From assembly GCA_934488695.1 (NCBI GenBank), contig CAKSSH010000066.1, positions 1-5,686 of the forward strand: a stretch of 5,686 bases of DNA, in the 5' to 3' direction. Shown one piece after another: positions 4,899 through 5,686 of the stretch. The notes under the pieces were generated by a model. It worked only from the letters and a program-made list of their open reading frames with translations. It was not told where the DNA came from and made no database searches. Position 1 is the first letter of the stretch. Each line of letters starts with the position of its first letter. Both the position numbers and the translations under genes were made by a program. Source of the DNA: an uncultured Oscillospiraceae bacterium. Lineage in GTDB: Bacteria; Bacillota; Clostridia; Oscillospirales; Ruminococcaceae.

Positions 4899-5686
4899 AT
4901 GAATAGAAATGTATTATTGGCCGGTATCATGCTGTTCCTTTTTATCCTGTTAGCCGGCTGTGCCGCCCTGCCCGAAAAAGATAGCTCTTTTGCCGGCAGC
5001 GGCAGCCCTGTGGACAGCGGCATAATTGCAGACGACAGCGGTAGCCTTGCGAGTAGCGGCAACCCCGTGGGCAGCGGCGCAGTTGCGGATGCCCCCGTTT
5101 CAACGCCCCGGGCAGATGCACAGCGAGCGGCTTTGTACAAAAAGATTGACGAAAGTGGTTATCCGGCCGGTATAGCCTTTGTTGGTTTTGTGGGGCACAA
5201 AGCCAAGCAAGACGATTTGCGCAGCTATATTAAAAACAGTAAATATGCCGAAAAATATGCGTTTCTTTGCGACGCTCCGCTTGTAGATGCGGGCGGCGCC
5301 GAGTTGTATGCTGTCATAACAACGCGGAAAAGCTGCAGTGCTGCCGTGTATAAGGCGGATATAGGTGAAGACGGAAATTATACGGTGCTGACGGATAAAG
5401 CGCTCTACCCGGGAAAGGGCGAAGATTGCTTTCTTTTGCGCTGCAATGTCAGCGAGGTGTGTTCCAATGCGGCTATTTTGGTGGCAACGGGTGATAAGCA
5501 TTTTTTCGCATACCCGATGATTTCCGGAAAGGACGGGCGCATCGGTGAAACGGGCTGTTATGATTTTTCGGTTTACTCGGGAGGTGAAGGCGTGCAGGAG
5601 GATATAATGAACGCCTACAGCCTGCTTTTGGGAACGGATGAAGTAAAAAAATATATTGATAAGGGAATGACCCTGCAGTATACTCA
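4899..5686 (+). CDS. Secreted lipoprotein of unknown function, truncated by the window end
   Basis: The frame is open from ATG 4899 through the last base (262 codons, no stop), so the C-terminus is missing. Residues 1-20 are a lipoprotein signal peptide: short N-region MNRN, hydrophobic core, lipobox LAGC with Cys21 as the lipidation site. The mature protein would be anchored on the outer face of the membrane. Residues 30-70 are a Gly/Ser/Ala-rich linker containing an imperfect duplicate: residues 32-45 and 51-64 share 9 of 14 positions, a 19-residue (57-bp) repeat. From about residue 77 a mixed alpha/beta domain begins (AALYKKIDESGYPAGIAFVGF). It carries six further Cys (124, 146, 177, 182, 188, 220), unusual for an exported protein of an anaerobe and suggesting disulfides or metal binding. 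I do not recognise the domain. Long opposite-strand ORFs here have no start signals and are shadows. The gene has its own promoter and leader. Confidence 0.85.
   Translation, partial: MNRNVLLAGIMLFLFILLAGCAALPEKDSSFAGSGSPVDSGIIADDSGSLASSGNPVGSGAVADAPVSTPRADAQRAALYKKIDESGYPAGIAFVGFVGHKAKQDDLRSYIKNSKYAEKYAFLCDAPLVDAGGAELYAVITTRKSCSAAVYKADIGEDGNYTVLTDKALYPGKGEDCFLLRCNVSEVCSNAAILVATGDKHFFAYPMISGKDGRIGETGCYDFSVYSGGEGVQEDIMNAYSLLLGTDEVKKYIDKGMTLQYT
4992..5090 (+). repeat. Imperfect 57-bp in-frame duplication in the lipoprotein linker
   Basis: Units 4992-5033 and 5049-5090 encode AGSGSPVDSGIIAD and ASSGNPVGSGAVAD. The offset of 57 bp keeps the frame. This suggests a spacer between membrane anchor and domain whose length can vary by slippage. 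Confidence 0.6.

Noticed and set aside
4649..5140. Minus-strand ORF of 163 residues opposite the lipoprotein leader and gene
   Set aside because: It has no ribosome binding site and runs antisense to a gene with lipobox, strong Shine-Dalgarno and promoter. Its Pro/Leu repeats simply mirror the Gly/Ser linker.
5100..5501. Minus-strand ORF of 133 residues
   Set aside because: It is a shadow of the lipoprotein gene, with no start signals.

Overview
The window looks like chromosomal DNA from a gut-type Clostridia (Oscillospiraceae/Ruminococcaceae-like). Shine-Dalgarno sites are of the AGGAG kind, promoters are near-consensus sigma-A, codon use is mixed, and the gene content is a DeoR-type sugar regulator, an AraC regulator, a cytoplasmic six-hairpin-type carbohydrate enzyme and a lipobox lipoprotein. 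No gene can be given a species-level or symbol-level name from sequence alone.

Layout. Positions 1 to about 583 read best on the minus strand: a consensus promoter (348-319), a hairpin with a U-tract (269-208), a 27-codon leader-like ORF (176-93) whose stop codon lies in the apex of a perfect 12-bp hairpin (106-80), a second hairpin (77-55), and an ORF leaving the window at position 1. This resembles an attenuator leader. It may be the end of a mobile element, because its right edge coincides with the point where a deoR-family gene (1054 to about 583, minus) loses its homology. That gene is also frameshifted in a run of five C on the plus strand (five G in the coding strand).

Positions 1126-1432 are non-coding and rich in inverted repeats, including a candidate minus-strand terminator. 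Positions 1433-3496/3505 (minus) encode a cytoplasmic protein of about 690 residues with a beta-rich N-terminal half and an alpha/alpha-toroid-like C-terminal half, probably a glycoside hydrolase or polysaccharide lyase. It is divergent from an AraC-family regulator (3643-4440, plus). The 137-bp spacer holds a TTGACA-17-TATAAT promoter for the regulator, a weaker promoter for the enzyme, two TATTCGA direct repeats 21 bp apart and a 7-bp dyad. This is the classic layout of an AraC activator switching on one catabolic gene.

After the regulator comes a non-coding stretch of about 460 bases: a possible terminator, an extended -10 promoter and a GC-rich leader of about 230 nt that can fold into a multi-stem junction. 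It leads to a lipoprotein gene (4899 to the window end, plus; truncated by the window) with a Gly/Ser-rich repeated linker and an unrecognised cysteine-containing domain.

The likely functional unit is the AraC-enzyme pair. The deoR remnant and the 1-583 segment record an insertion or decay event next to it. The most interesting unexplained items are the leader at 1-348, the divergent operator region and the structured leader upstream of the lipoprotein.
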